Below, piece by piece: positions 22,741-35,580 of a stretch of 64,000 bases of DNA. Source of the stretch: Rhizopus arrhizus (lineage: Eukaryota > Mucoromycota > Mucoromycetes > Mucorales > Rhizopodaceae); contig JAKZZE010000026.1 in assembly GCA_024220505.1 (NCBI GenBank), positions 620,001 through 684,000 on the forward strand, read 5' to 3'. Both the position numbers and the translations under genes were made by a program. Every line of letters starts with the position of its first letter. Position 1 is the first letter of the stretch. The notes beneath the pieces are model-generated. The model saw nothing but the letters and a program-made list of their open reading frames with translations. It did not search any database and had not been told where the DNA came from.

Positions 22741-23099
22741 CATAACAAGACCATGGATGAAGTGATGGTAGAAAAGCTGGGGAATGGCTTTGAACGATGT
22801 ATAAGCACACTTATCATCTGTTATAAGGCCACAATAGCAAGATGTTCCCAAGCTACCTCACTTTATTAGAAACCTACTGTTTAGAGTACAATTGATTGTC
22901 AACTTTCTCTTTTTTGTAAATAGTATTTTTATTTAGGCGCCTTGTCAACTTTTTCTTGGTGAACATCTGCAAATGGTTGGGTAATTTTGCTTGCGTTATT
23001 TTTGTTGTCATGACAAGACTAGATTCAAATGCCGCTGGGTAAAATTTTCATTCCTTCTACGAAATCCTTTTTTTTTTACTTCAATTATAATAATAAAAT
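22741..23099. other. Spacer upstream of the E2 gene
   Basis: AT-rich, with an oligo(T) run at about 23069-23078 some 20-30 bp before the E2 start codon. No gene recognised. Confidence 0.45.
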
Positions 23100-23928
<829 letters not shown>

Positions 23929-24596
23929 GAAATCCCTGTATGTGTGTGAAGATTGTATTTGCATTAAAAAGAGTTGGATGTTGTATTCGTAAAACCAATT
24001 AATAGAAACCGCAACTGTAGCTTTTTTATGCGATTGTTCTTATATATTGATGTACAGTCCGGCTGATAAATATTGTCAGGTTTTTTTTTTTGAACATTTG
24101 TCGTTTCTTAAAAATTGTATTTTTCAGCAATTAAGAGACTTTTTTTTTTTTTTTTTTTTTATGGATGAAACTTTTAATATTTATTAAAACTCATCAAAGA
24201 GTATAAAGGTTAAGGGCGATACAAGTGTATGAAACAGTGACTTGTCGCGAAAATACAAAAGATATTAGAGTAAAGAATTGTAAACGGATAGTTTCAATAG
24301 TTCCTTCTGGATTTGATTGAGGACAATCTCATCCAAGATAGGAGTCTGTTCAAAGAATTGTTGTCAGTGGGCTTTCCAAATGAATCGAATGACTGTAGCA
24401 AAAAAATCATGGATTGTAAACTTGTCAGGGTAGTGTAAGATGTAATATTTGGATCAAATAAGAGACAGTCTCAGAGAAAATAAGAGAAAATTATTGATAA
24501 AAGAAAAACTCAGGAAAAATAAGAGAAAAAAAAGGATCAATTAGTAGAAAGCATTTTTCTCACTATTATTAACGAAAAGTGGATATTGACTTTGAT
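23929..24596. other. Spacer with poly(T) runs
   Basis: A T-run of about 20 bases lies at 24141-24160 and another near 24079-24090. No gene recognised. Confidence 0.45.
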
Positions 24597-26102
24597 ATGA
24601 ACGAGATTTCTCTACGCGATGAAGATACTAAAGCCGTACCCGAGATTATTGTTAGTGTAATGTCGATGATGAGGAAGAAATGAGAGTATAATATAACTGC
24701 ATCATCCATTGAGTTAGATGAAGATGCGACGATGGAGCTGAAGGAAGGGCATGAGGATAATGAGCCTAATAACAGCTCTGACGAGGAGGAAAATGAAGCT
24801 GATGCCCGGAAACTATTTGAAAGAAGAGAAGTCTCTCAGAGACCTGACTGAAAAAAAAAAAAAAGACGACGCTAGCAATGCTAGACGTGTACACACTCAG
24901 CAGGATATCAATAAACTCACTGCTCTGTTAGTTGAACAAGTACTTTGCCCCGCGTCAATCGGCCAGAGACTGATTTGATGAGTAAACATATTTTACTAAA
25001 CACTGATGTCATGAGTTTTGTCGTCAAGGAAATAATTGGTAAGTTTTATGCTTAAACTTTATTATGACATATAACGATTTCTGATTCTTTCTTTTGGTTT
25101 AGGACCAAATGCAGTAGATGAATATTTTCCTCAGCCAACTGAATGGGCAAATGCAACAAAATCAGATGTTTTATATGCTTCAGATAATACGAACTCCTTT
25201 CCACCCATTTTGATTGAAGTACAGTACAACGCGGATGATAATTTTTTGCATCGGCTTGTGCAATAGTGTGAGGAAGTGAACAAGCAATATTCTACCGAAC
25301 CAGTGGTCCTTGTTTTTATAATCAACAAAATTAGGGATAGCGTAATGAGTAAAACCACAAAGGACCGCAAACAAAAATTCTTACTCAAATTGCCAAGTTA
25401 TCCATGAACTAAAAGATGTTTATTCCTCAATGATGATTCCATTTACGACCATTTGAATACCATACCCTTACATCCACTGGTTGCTCTAGGTGCGTTTTTA
25501 ACTGCTCAAAAGGTATCCATTCTTGATCACGATCAACGAGACGATCCAATTAGCCAGCAGTTGTAGGCATATCCAAACACGTTTTTGAACATGTGGCCAC
25601 CCGTGAAAAAACGACAGTGGATGATCTTTTGAGATTGTGTGATAATACTCAATCGAAATTCCAAAAAGGCAAAGAAATTCTTGAAGATTTACCAAACAAC
25701 GACTTGAAAAAGCGTGCTATTGACTGCCTGAATGATGGTTTAAATATTATAAAATCATACAAGGTCAAATATATGTCTGATCAATCGTCATCTTCGACAG
25801 CCTCCTCTCCAGCACTAATACCCGCAGCTCCATCATCGTTACTACCAGTCCTGTCATCACTGACAGATCCATCCACGTCAACGATTACACAAACTACTAC
25901 ACGGACTCCAGCATCATCATCATCCGAAAATTGGATGTTTGTTGGCGATTACATACGAAACCTTGGAAGTAACAAAATGAATTGGAAAGCTTGCTATTTA
26001 AAAGGGCAACGTCAAGGTTATTTTGCAAATTACACTACGCCAGCAAGTCTCAAAAATGCTTATCAACGTTGGAAGACCAACAATGATGAAACGGAAGAAT
26101 AA
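24597..26102 (+). pseudogene. Decayed PD-(D/E)XK-like dispersed-family gene (family 1, copy 1)
   Basis: Homology to a single protein can be followed as fragments. There is an acidic N-terminus (24597 on), a block with ARRVHTQQDINKLTALL (24880-24976), an exon ending in a GTAAGT donor near 25040, then from 25103 NAVDEYFPQPTEWA and the nuclease-like strand ILIEVQ (about 25210). A final open stretch 25593-26102 carries KTTVDDLLRLCDNTQ, KRAIDCLNDGL and GSNKMNWKACYLKG. Lesions include in-frame stops near 24851, 24976, 25266, 25404 and 25564 plus frameshifts. D...ExQ resembles the core of PD-(D/E)XK nucleases with Gln for Lys, a known variant. The nuclease call is inferred from this motif only. A sister fragment lies at 50930-51549. 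Confidence 0.55.
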
Positions 26103-27066
26103 GTAGTTTTAGTTTTAGTTTTATTATTATTATTATTGATGATTTGGTTGAAATTAAATTCTATGCTATCAGTGTTTAACAATATGTTTGCTCATTATTT
26201 TGATTCTTGGATGTTTGGTATGGGGTAAAATAAAAAGAAGTTAATCTGGTCAAATATCTTGGGACAGATTGCAATTTTTTTTTTGGGGAGGAGGGGGATG
26301 GAGATATTATGAGATATGATAAAGAAATAAAGAAATGAACAGGGAATAAAAAAAAAGATAGGGTGTATAAGGAGGAGAGCATGGGATGATGGAAATGGTG
26401 ATAGGAGAAACGAGTTATTATGTGGATGTATGACTATTGGGACAAGGTGTAAAGTCCAATGTTGTGGTTTTCTAGTGTGTCTAGGTCTAAAATTGTGATC
26501 GATTGGGTATCTAAACATGTAGCACCTAAAAATTGGAAAGAAAAATTCATAAACATACCGTGGCTCCCAAAAGTGATCCAATGTTTCGGACATTCATGTT
26601 CCATGACTATTATTTTTGTTTCTACTTACTCTTATGGCATGCTTAATAGTTCAAAAGATAGTCCTATTAGAATACTATATTGTATAAAAGTTTGGAAAAA
26701 AAAAAAAGCAAATATTGAAAAAGCCATAGGGCGTAAAAAAAAAAGAACTATGCATTGGATCACTTTTGGAAGTCGCATGAAAAATACAAAAAGTTAATTG
26801 TTGGCTTTTAAAGTATGTGTCGCTAACCAGAAATTCTAGTATCAGTTTCAAGCAAAAGGCATTGTCACTTATAGCAAGAAGTATTGTCGTATTATAGTTG
26901 TCGCTTTAATAGTGGATGTGAGCAGACACATTGCTTTGCGTTTAAAAATCAAGAAAGATTTAGCTCATTCAGAATTTTGTTTTATCACTTCGGTCATAAC
27001 ATTCATTCAAATTTCATAAAAAACATGCAAAAAAAATATATATATTTGTATATGTTTAACAAATAA
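26103..27066. other. Spacer with unassigned short frames
   Basis: A plus-strand frame at 26459-26797 (112 codons, Lys-rich end) and opposing frames are open, but they show no conserved pattern and cross A-runs. I see nothing that supports a gene. Confidence 0.4.
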
Positions 27067-28407
27067 TTATAAGTCACAGACAAGTAAACCGTGATCGTAA
27101 ATGCCTGAAACAATCAATTTAGAGTTCTTTGTGTCAAAGACAGCACCTGAAGAAGTACTAAATAAGCTTCCATCATCTTGTAAGATTAATTTAGTTTCTC
27201 CTGTAGAAACATCCCAAACTTCAACTCCAGAAGAGGCATAGGGAGCCGTGGCAGGATCAACAGCAGCGATTCTCTTGTAAAATTCAGTAGGTTTTGGATG
27301 AAGTGCGATTACCAACATTTCTTTGTCAGGGTGATAGTGAAGATTATCTGGAACACCAGACACCTTAATCTTATTTAAATAATCAAGAGAGATATGAGGT
27401 ACACCTTCTATATCTGTCTTTCTATTAATCTTGTACTGACGAACAACACCTGCGCTCGTTTCAGCAACAAATAAAACATCATCTGTGCCAGCAACACCAT
27501 TGGCAAATAAGAGACCATCAACTGCCTTCTCCACTTGTCTAGTACGGGCATTATAGAAACCTACATTACTCCAAGGAAGAAAATAGGTTTCGATATGTTT
27601 CAAAAGTGGGATATTAAAGTAATGGTCATTGGAGAAAAAGAAGGAAGGTGTCCCATCGTCAGCTCTGAATTGCTCACTTTGTATGACATGTACATGGTTA
27701 GGGTTGTAGATTTTCTGATGACGAATCGTATGTTTATGAACAAGTTGCTTGACGTCATCTACAGTAAAGACTTCGATCGATGGTGGTTCGTTGTCTGCTA
27801 AATTGATGGTGAAAATCGTCTTTTCTCCTGTTACAGGATGAACATCAAAACTAATACCAAGAGGATGATAGCTCTTCAAGGAGCCCGAGCCAAGTTTTTC
27901 GATAACAGCAGGTTTCTGTATAAAGATAAAATGTTATTTAGGACATCTCATTTTTTTATTATTGTACCTGATCATAAGCAACTCGCCAAATAGCACCATT
28001 TTCAATAGGTTCACCAGGTTTCAATCGATTGAATCCCATCACTTTATTACGATAAGCAAGCATGGGATCACAGCTGACATAAGCAACACCGGGTTCATTT
28101 GATAAGGTAATATCTTCGCAATGATCCAATCCTGGAGGACCTTTATTATCATATTTTTCAGTTAATTTTTGTCTGTGTTATCTATATTTTTTTTTACCCA
28201 ACAACTTTTGGCACGTTTCAATATTGTAACTTTTTATTTCTTTAAAAATACCCAAGATTTCAATGGAATTGTCTACATGTCATTGATGTAAGTAGTGAAC
28301 GTTTTATGTTTTATGCTCTTACAAATAAAAGGAACAAGAAAAGCAATAGGAATAATAATTCCCCAATATTTCAAGTGAAACCAATAATCCTTGGGTGGAG
28401 GAGGCAT
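27067..28407 (-). CDS. Paraoxonase/arylesterase-like six-bladed propeller protein
   Basis: Four exons: 28323-28407, 28198-28272, 27968-28140 and 27067-27915. The introns are 50, 57 and 52 bp, all GT-AG, and phases agree throughout. The 393-residue product starts with a short cytosolic tail and one hydrophobic span (about residues 14-27, GIIIPIAFLVPFI), a probable signal anchor. Paraoxonase landmarks follow: GLDHCEDI (calcium-binding acids), YHPLGISF, FFSNDHYF and a C-terminal VSGIYDHGLLVCDL close to the family's end. Paraoxonases are calcium-dependent lactonases and arylesterases, usually membrane-bound or secreted. The substrate here is unknown. Splice sites were chosen by frame and motif continuity. 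Confidence 0.88.
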
Positions 28408-29315
28408 TTTAATATAAAACTTGAAAGAAGGCCTGTAAGTTTAAGAATCTATATGTATTTTATGTTGCACAAAGTTGACGCGCACTTTTTACAAAAAGAA
28501 AACAAAAAGACTCAGCTTGAAAACTGATGCATGTTTAATAAAGTAGAACTTAATAATGAATAAATTTAAAGAATGTTGATATGGGTTGTCAAATTGCTGC
28601 TATTATAGGTTATTAATGTTTTATAATACTTGACACCAATTACTGCGAAAGAATTTTATAGATCGAATAGCTTGGGAATTAGATAGTAATTCTAAACTTG
28701 AATATTATCACGTAAGGGATCTTTATGCTTTTTGTGACAAAATTGTTATGGATATAGCTACCTTAACTATAGGATATAGCTTTATAATTAAGCAGTAGAA
28801 TAACTTTTTTCTTAAAATTGTGGGGATTAAAGACTTTTTTTTTTTTGCTTCATATTAATTGAGTAATATTTGTGGTATGGGTGGATTCTAGTTTTATCAC
28901 AAGAGAACACTATATGCCCATATGCCTTTTCAATTTAGTGAAAACATCATCTTTATGATTTTATATTTTCCTCTTATATCTTGTCAGGAATGAGTCACTT
29001 TTCTACAAATCAAACTATTGAAATGAAAAAATACTATTGTCACTTCTTAAGGTTTCCGCTTGTTACTTTATATAGCATAAATTACATTCAGAGTATAACT
29101 TGTCGAATTGTTTCACAGATGGTTGTTTTAAATGTTACAGTTATCCACTCAAAATTAACCAACTTCTTTTCTTATCGTTTACTATATCTTGATTTTATTA
29201 CATTAAAATATGAAAATATAATGTTACGAACTTGTTGAATACAAAGATTATAATAACTTAATAAAAACTCTAAATAAATGTGACAGAATAGTGGATAGGG
29301 AAGGATAGAAAGCTT
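28408..29315. other. Intergenic spacer
   Basis: Upstream of the paraoxonase-like gene and downstream of the transporter gene. AT-rich, no conserved coding pattern found. Confidence 0.45.
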
Positions 29316-31171
29316 TTATAACACCAGGCCTTTAGCTTTCTTCATGTGCCTGACATCAACATCCTTCCAGAACATAACTGAAATTAAAGTAATCGAGTAG
29401 ACACAGGTAGCAGTGATTAACATAAGCCTTTGTGTATCACTGTATGCTTGATTGATAGCATCCCTTTCGGCGCTTCCAACGGGATATGATGATTGAACAG
29501 TTATGGAGCCATAGATAGACTGCAGATCGCCTAGAGCACTTGCAGGCAGGTATTTTGCTAGTTTTGCAGGGAAAATTCCACTCCACATTGCCGCTGCAAT
29601 TGTGGAGCCGACGGAGCTTCCGATGCTTATAATCATATTTTCCATAGATAAGACAGCTGGAATGTATTGATGAGGTGAAACTGCCATGACAGTCATTTGT
29701 TCACAGATAACTAAGGTACCACCACCAAATGCAATAAAAATCTGACACATGATGATGAAACCAATATTGACGCCTGGTTGTCGGAAATGAATCATTAGGC
29801 CAACACCCAAAATTGTAACCGGCACGCCAAAGTACAGGGCTTGCCATTTCAGTCTTCCATTGTATCGTATGACAGTGCCCATAACAATGGCCCAAACTGT
29901 TGATCCAATGGTGTAAATATTTGTGATGTAGGTGGCCTGGCTAACGCTCAAATTGTAGACTACGATCAAGTAGGAATAAAAGTAACTGTCCCATAGATAC
30001 CAAGCGAGATAAAGACTAGCCCCCATAGTATAAGTGAAAAAAACAGTTCGATCCATCATCAAGTTCCAAGGAATGAATGTTACTGGCGCACCCCATTTTT
30101 CATATAATCCAAAGGCAATAATAAGTAGGCCACCAAAGATGAGGAAGCAGATAATTAAAGGAGATTTCCATCCATCAGCTTGGAAGGAAAATAAACTGAA
30201 TGATAATAAAAACAACGCAAGACCAGCACAGATCAAGAGCAGTCCAGCAACATCAAATTCTTTGAAATAATAAACAACTGATTGTGTCCATGTTCTGCCG
30301 CTTTCAGTTTTTGGTATAAGACCAGCTTTACGAGCCTTCAAAAGGTTGTAGTAGAATAATCCAAATAGTGGAGAACATACTATCGGAATAACAATGGCCC
30401 AGATACCGAAACCCCATCTGAAACCAATTGTGTTCAGTATATGTTGAGATGCTGGTCCGTAGGCCCACACAGTCGCGATCCATGGTGATGATTCAAATGC
30501 AATCATAAATGCTCGGTTTTTTAAGGAGGACGTGTCAGCAATAAAAATAGTCATTGTGAAAGTGACTGCAGAAGAACCAACTTGGTAGAACACTTGAGCG
30601 GCGCAATATGTTTGGACATTATTGCACCCAGCCATCATGATGAGACCAATAGTCATTGAACAAACCATAATTGCAAAGCCTTGAGGTCGACCCCACACGT
30701 TGATAAGCTTTGAGTAAGGAAGAATTATAAGGCCCGAGATCATACTGGAGATAATTGCTGTCGTAGCCGTCAAAGAATGTTGTTGGAACGAACTTGTAAC
30801 AAATGGAGTCAGTGTACTTATGATTCCCGAAGATAATGCCTTGATAAAGTTAATGATCCAAATGCTAAAAATATATATTAGAAAGCTTTGAATATTTAAT
30901 ATATTCTTTGATGAACTTGCAGAGCATAGGCCCAGATCAATTGGTTTTTGGTCCAAACTTGACTAGATGCCTCAACACTTTTGACACCATGTTGAAATTC
31001 AGGGTTGTCTCTCGTAAAATCATCTACGCTACCTTTTTTGCAGACCTCTTCGGTGGAACTGGAAGCAGCTTGAATTCTGCTTTCTTCTTCAATCACTGGT
31101 GGCGGTGCCGGGAAGATCGAGGGTAGCTTGAACTTCATGATTAAACTAGTTTTGGACTTGATATACGTCAC
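29316..31171 (-). CDS. MFS transporter, siderophore-iron (SIT/ARN) type
   Basis: Exon 1 is 30921-31171 and exon 2 is 29316-30864, giving 599 residues, a normal SIT length with about 14 membrane spans. The intron (30865-30920, 56 bp) has a GCAAGT donor and TTTTTAG acceptor: the only nearby GT gives a stop, whereas GC-AG restores WAYAL-IWIINFIKAL. Family features are a long acidic N-terminal tail, LSSGIISTLTPFVTSSF after span 1, and a GRPQGFAIMV segment in the loop after span 2. SIT proteins import ferric siderophores by proton symport at the plasma membrane or endosomes. The ligand cannot be predicted. A second Met at 31138 could be the real start. Confidence 0.87.
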
Positions 31172-32165
31172 AAAGAAGAAAGACAGTAAGAAGGAGAATA
31201 AGAGTAATATTTCACAAGGAGAATAAATACAATCTCATGGGAAATCAGATAAAAAATAGTTACACAAACCACACCTAAATATTCCGAGTCATTTTTAAAA
31301 GGAGATATCGATCTGTTATCAGATCAAACCAGATCTTTTACAAGGTGGGGTGAGTATTGATCAAAGATGTCGTGTAACGTTTCTTTCTATCCTTGATCTT
31401 GGTAGCCAAATTGTTGTGGTACGGCTCTAAAATCCGCGCTCTTGGTTTAATACGATTTTTGATTGTGTAGTGGTATACTAAGCAATTGCTTTCGCTATGA
31501 GCAGCATCTGCGTATTTTGAAAACAATCGCCTTTCCTTCTTTTTCGTTTGAAAGTTTCTATACTGGATTGCCACCCATTAACGAGAGATTCCAACAGATG
31601 CCAAGGGTTATCCGATGTATAATAAGGGTCACTATCTTGTACAAGGTACTACATATACTATAGGGTTATTAAATGACCGCTTTCTTGAAAAAATTTACGT
31701 AAGCCTTTTTTTTGTGTATGTGTAGAATCTAATCGATTCGCATAGTTCCAGCTAGCGAATTCGTATATTATATATATGAATCATGACAAATTCACTCTAT
31801 ATCGCTGCATGTTGCAAATCCACTGGCAAGGTGATAGAGCTTATTCTTTAATTCCCAAATCTTGCTGAGCTCGCTTTGACTCATAATAGCATAGCTCAAC
31901 CTGTATGCAATGAACTTCCTCATGAACTTATGAATACTTCAGTTATTATGTAAAAATTAAGAACGATCAGTTATGAAATGATGCGATAAGACATACAATA
32001 AATTATGATATGTAATTTTGAAAAAGTGATAAGAGCACGTTCATAGGACAAGAAAGAATATAAAAAGTACTAAAAATATTCTATCATCACGAAGAATTGA
32101 TTTGGAAAGACTGTGCAAGCTTGTTCAGTGTCAAAAAATAAACTAGCTATTTCTAACATCTAATT
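31172..32165. other. Intergenic spacer
   Basis: Contains the transporter promoter on the minus strand and AT-rich DNA. Short opposing frames around 31340-31660 have no family pattern. Confidence 0.45.
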
Positions 32166-32474
32166 ATGCGTTACATCCACCAAACTCGCTGTCGTTTACG
32201 CCTTCTTCATCTTCAACGATGGTAACACTAAGATCACTGTCCACAAGCTTTAACCCTTTGTTGCTGCTGGTATCGAAATTAAGTTCATCTGGTTCACCCT
32301 CTACGCTAAGGACTTCAGAGGTCAAAACTTCAAAATTAATCTATTGAACGTTGACGCTCCTAGTATTTTTGGTGCTGCCAGTGCTTCTGATGACCCTACT
32401 AAAGAAGAAAAGGAAGAAGAATAGAAAGATTTCCAACAATGATATGAATTTTAGTCTCCTTAATAAAAATGCTT
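32166..32474 (+). pseudogene. 60S acidic ribosomal protein P1 pseudogene (intronless)
   Basis: From 32167 the translation follows ribosomal stalk protein P1: STKLAVVYAFFIFNDG, KITVHKL, a premature TAA, VAAGIEIKFIWFTLYAK, INLLNVDAPS, a short Ala-rich hinge and EEKEEE then stop. In another frame just downstream (about 32436-32470) NNDMNFSLLN matches the universal DDMGFGLFD tail. The start codon is displaced by one base. The copy has a stop, frameshifts and no intron across the whole gene, so it is a dead copy, possibly retroposed. The functional gene is not in this window. Confidence 0.82.
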
Positions 32475-33666
32475 AAGCCAAAAATACCCAATTTTAACAT
32501 GCAATTACGGAATCTATATGGAAAAAGCAGGTACCTGAACTAGACTTCCCCACATCTTTCAAAAATTCACAACTACAGTCTCTAGGGGAATTTATTTATG
32601 GTCTTAGCTTCTTCCTCCTAAGATCTTATTTTGACCAACTGATTAGTTCATCCTTAAAAAATAGTTCTTGGTAGTAAATACTAAATGATTTAGAAATATT
32701 GACTTGATTTCACTGAAGACGTCTCGAACGATTATCCTAGAGTTAGTGAATCTTCTCGGATCAATTTTTATTGCTCATCAATACTCTAATAAACGCGGAC
32801 TATACTCTGGTAATTGTACCATAAAAAGCTCCCTTATTATTTTCGCCTTCACAAGCCTTTTCCTGAACGGTTCATTGATAAGAGTGTTTTTTGTACGGAG
32901 AAATTGAAAATGACGGACGTTTATTTTGCTCTTGCTTATTAAATATCTTATTTGGGAAACGCTCACTTCAGAATTCCAAAATTCTATCTGATTTGAACTT
33001 CAAAACTATATCGTGTCCATTGCCAAATAGTACAAATGCGCTTCCTTGTTGGACAATCACTTTTTATACGTTTATTACCTGCAGCATTTTAAGTATACAG
33101 CGTTTACAGTGCAAATATTTATTCGACAGACTTGATTTTGACCAAGGGAAGTAACATCCAGAGTAACAATTTGACGAGAGCAAATTGACGCAGAAGATCG
33201 GTCAAATAGCACATAATTTCAGCTGTAAATGGAAGCATCGTTCCTATCTCTTATTTTTTACATGATTTAATTATAGTATTAAATGAAAAGCTTCTATTAT
33301 GTTGTAACGCTATAAAGAAAAATCCAAGTAGCCTATTAAAACTACGTTTATTCTTTTAAATAAAAGTAGAGATGAAAGGAAGAAAAAAAAGTAAAGTTAC
33401 TATTTATTCACGTTAGGCCATACGATAGGTCTCAACAGTATGAAGAAATAAAAAAAATGAATGCAAAAGTTAAAATTATTCTTTAAAAGGTGTAATACAT
33501 GTTAAAATTTTTGCGCAAAGCTAAATCAGATAAAACATCTGAGCCATTTTAAGTAAAAGCCATAGAAAAGCTGTTCTTTCAGTACTATTAAATAAAAACA
33601 CTATTTTTTATTGATATACAAGATTAAATAAAGATTTATAAATAAATTATTATCATGAATTACATA
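32475..33666. other. Intergenic spacer
   Basis: AT-rich; short frames on both strands (for example 32704-32907 and 32891-33154) have no recognisable pattern. The last 200 bp may carry the 3' end of the next gene. Confidence 0.45.
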
Positions 33667-35448
33667 TTAAAGCTCTTCTGTTGTCACAGTGAATCCGTGA
33701 TTATGCTCATCGTAAAGTGGTTGATCTTTATCCGTAAAAAGCTCTACTTTTTCCCAGTTCAAATACATTTTTTCTTCAATTGGCTCACCACTTTGAGCAT
33801 TAACAAATAATGTTGAATTATTAATGATTTGAGGCAAAAGGTTTCCATATTGTGTCAAGTGACAAAACACATCAATTGTGTAACCTATCAGATAGGCACC
33901 AATACCATAAACAATGGCGAGCAAGGCAGACCAGAGGATGGCTAAGATGGACCAAGTGGCTCTTGTATAAGGATACATCGATTTACCAGTGATAGGATAT
34001 GTACTGAGATCAGAGCAGAGTGGATTAGTAAAGAGAGCATCTACCAGCTTGCTATCATTTTGGTAATTTTCATCTAGAATATCGGTTATCATGCCTGCGG
34101 TGCCATAAAGTCCAACATTACTTCTCATTGCTTCAGCCACAGCATCAGCAACTACTTTATTATCTGCGCTTGAAGTGATAGCACTAGTCTCACTACACTG
34201 TGGGCTAGTATTTCCGGAAAAGCAGGTGTAATTGGTTGATTGTGCAGAAACATAAACGCCTGCTTTGTAAGTATACTCTGGAGGACTGGAAAGGATAACG
34301 ATTGCCTCTTTTCCTTTCTCAGAAGAGTGCCGTAAAATATAAAGGTTAACGGCATTCGTCCCATTCAGAGCAGTGTTGTTTAAAGTGATGGGTGAAAATG
34401 TTTGAAAGTGTTCAATTTGATTTCGGATATCAGTAACCTGTTCACCATCAATAAATAATACAGTTGCTGTGTAGTTCAGTGTGCTCGAAGTCAAATTGCT
34501 GCTATTAGAAGCAGTTGAGGTAGGTGTGGCATGGGCTGTGACTGTATCTAATGTTGATGATGGCATGTTAGTTAGGCTGGTAGTCAACTGACTCTCAGAT
34601 AAAGAGGTTAGTTCGTCGGAGTTGTTACTGACTGCTCCATGTTGTACATTGGATGAGGATACTACGGTAGTGTTGTTCGCTTGAGTGCTGCCAACATCTG
34701 CAGAGCCACTTTTATCATCACCACAATCGTTTCTTTTGACAATGGTGTTTTGATTAGGTGTTTGTATTGAGATGTTTGAAATAGGAGCAAGGTCCGTAGA
34801 GATCAAGGAAATACCAAAACTAGAGAAAGTAGACTGATTGAAATTATTCAAGATAGAGGACGCATCAGCAAGTGTATTAGTGATCAACCCTTTTGAAAAA
34901 GCGGCTGATGCTAAACTATATTGATTTTGAGCTATATGCTGGCATTGAACAGCCTCCATTTGGTTATTACTGCTGTCCTGAAGATGATAAAAGACAGTAG
35001 TCGATGACTGAAATTCTGCTTGTAATAGATTTCCCAGTAATCCGGCAATAGGTAAAAGAGAGGCAATGATGAGATATCTAAAACCCGATCTATAACGTAT
35101 GCCGCTATAAATGGCTTCCATTCCACCTGTAGCGTGAAATTGAATGACTGAATGAGGATAGATTCCTTCTGTAAATACTTTAATCAATGCTACCACCAAA
35201 GATCTTGCTGCTAAAATGACCGCCAATCCTTCAAAAAAAGACTTCAGTACAGTGGCTGGATAGGTGCGATAGGGAGGAAGAAGTAAATCACCAGGAAGTG
35301 GGATCAACCACCATGCTTGACCAAGAAAAATAGCAATCACTGCCAATAGCCAACAGAGATGAAGTCTAGCATAAAAGTGAAAATCATATACTGGTTTGAA
35401 TGAGTGATGGTCCTCTTTGACAAATTTTTCTTTAGTGGAGTCTGACAT
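33667..35448 (-). CDS. Membrane protein with large glycosylated Ser/Thr-rich loop, function unknown
   Basis: An intact, intronless frame of 593 residues; I do not recognise the family. Hydrophobic spans are visible at about residues 30-50 (WLLAVIAIFLGQAWWLIPL), 65-90 and 120-142, then one or two near 500-530 (SILAILWSALLAIVYGIGAYLIGYT). Between them lies a loop of about 350 residues with many Asn-X-Ser/Thr sequons, Ser/Thr/Asn-rich low-complexity stretches and conserved-looking Cys (for example YTCFSG, SPQCSE, NPLCSDL). The short cytosolic tail is acidic. The layout suggests a plasma-membrane or wall-facing protein. The length of the open frame and its membrane logic argue strongly that it is real. 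Confidence 0.75.
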   Translation of the reverse strand: MSDSTKEKFVKEDHHSFKPVYDFHFYARLHLCWLLAVIAIFLGQAWWLIPLPGDLLLPPYRTYPATVLKSFFEGLAVILAARSLVVALIKVFTEGIYPHSVIQFHATGGMEAIYSGIRYRSGFRYLIIASLLPIAGLLGNLLQAEFQSSTTVFYHLQDSSNNQMEAVQCQHIAQNQYSLASAAFSKGLITNTLADASSILNNFNQSTFSSFGISLISTDLAPISNISIQTPNQNTIVKRNDCGDDKSGSADVGSTQANNTTVVSSSNVQHGAVSNNSDELTSLSESQLTTSLTNMPSSTLDTVTAHATPTSTASNSSNLTSSTLNYTATVLFIDGEQVTDIRNQIEHFQTFSPITLNNTALNGTNAVNLYILRHSSEKGKEAIVILSSPPEYTYKAGVYVSAQSTNYTCFSGNTSPQCSETSAITSSADNKVVADAVAEAMRSNVGLYGTAGMITDILDENYQNDSKLVDALFTNPLCSDLSTYPITGKSMYPYTRATWSILAILWSALLAIVYGIGAYLIGYTIDVFCHLTQYGNLLPQIINNSTLFVNAQSGEPIEEKMYLNWEKVELFTDKDQPLYDEHNHGFTVTTEEL

Positions 35449-35580
35449 GACAAAGAAAAAGTTTGATCTAGAAAAGAAATAACAAATAAAAAAAGGAATT
35501 CTTTTTTTTTGAATAGTTGAGGCGTATGCCTTGTTCCCTTTTTTATTATACTTCCGTTGAAAACTTTTTTTTAAAAAATT

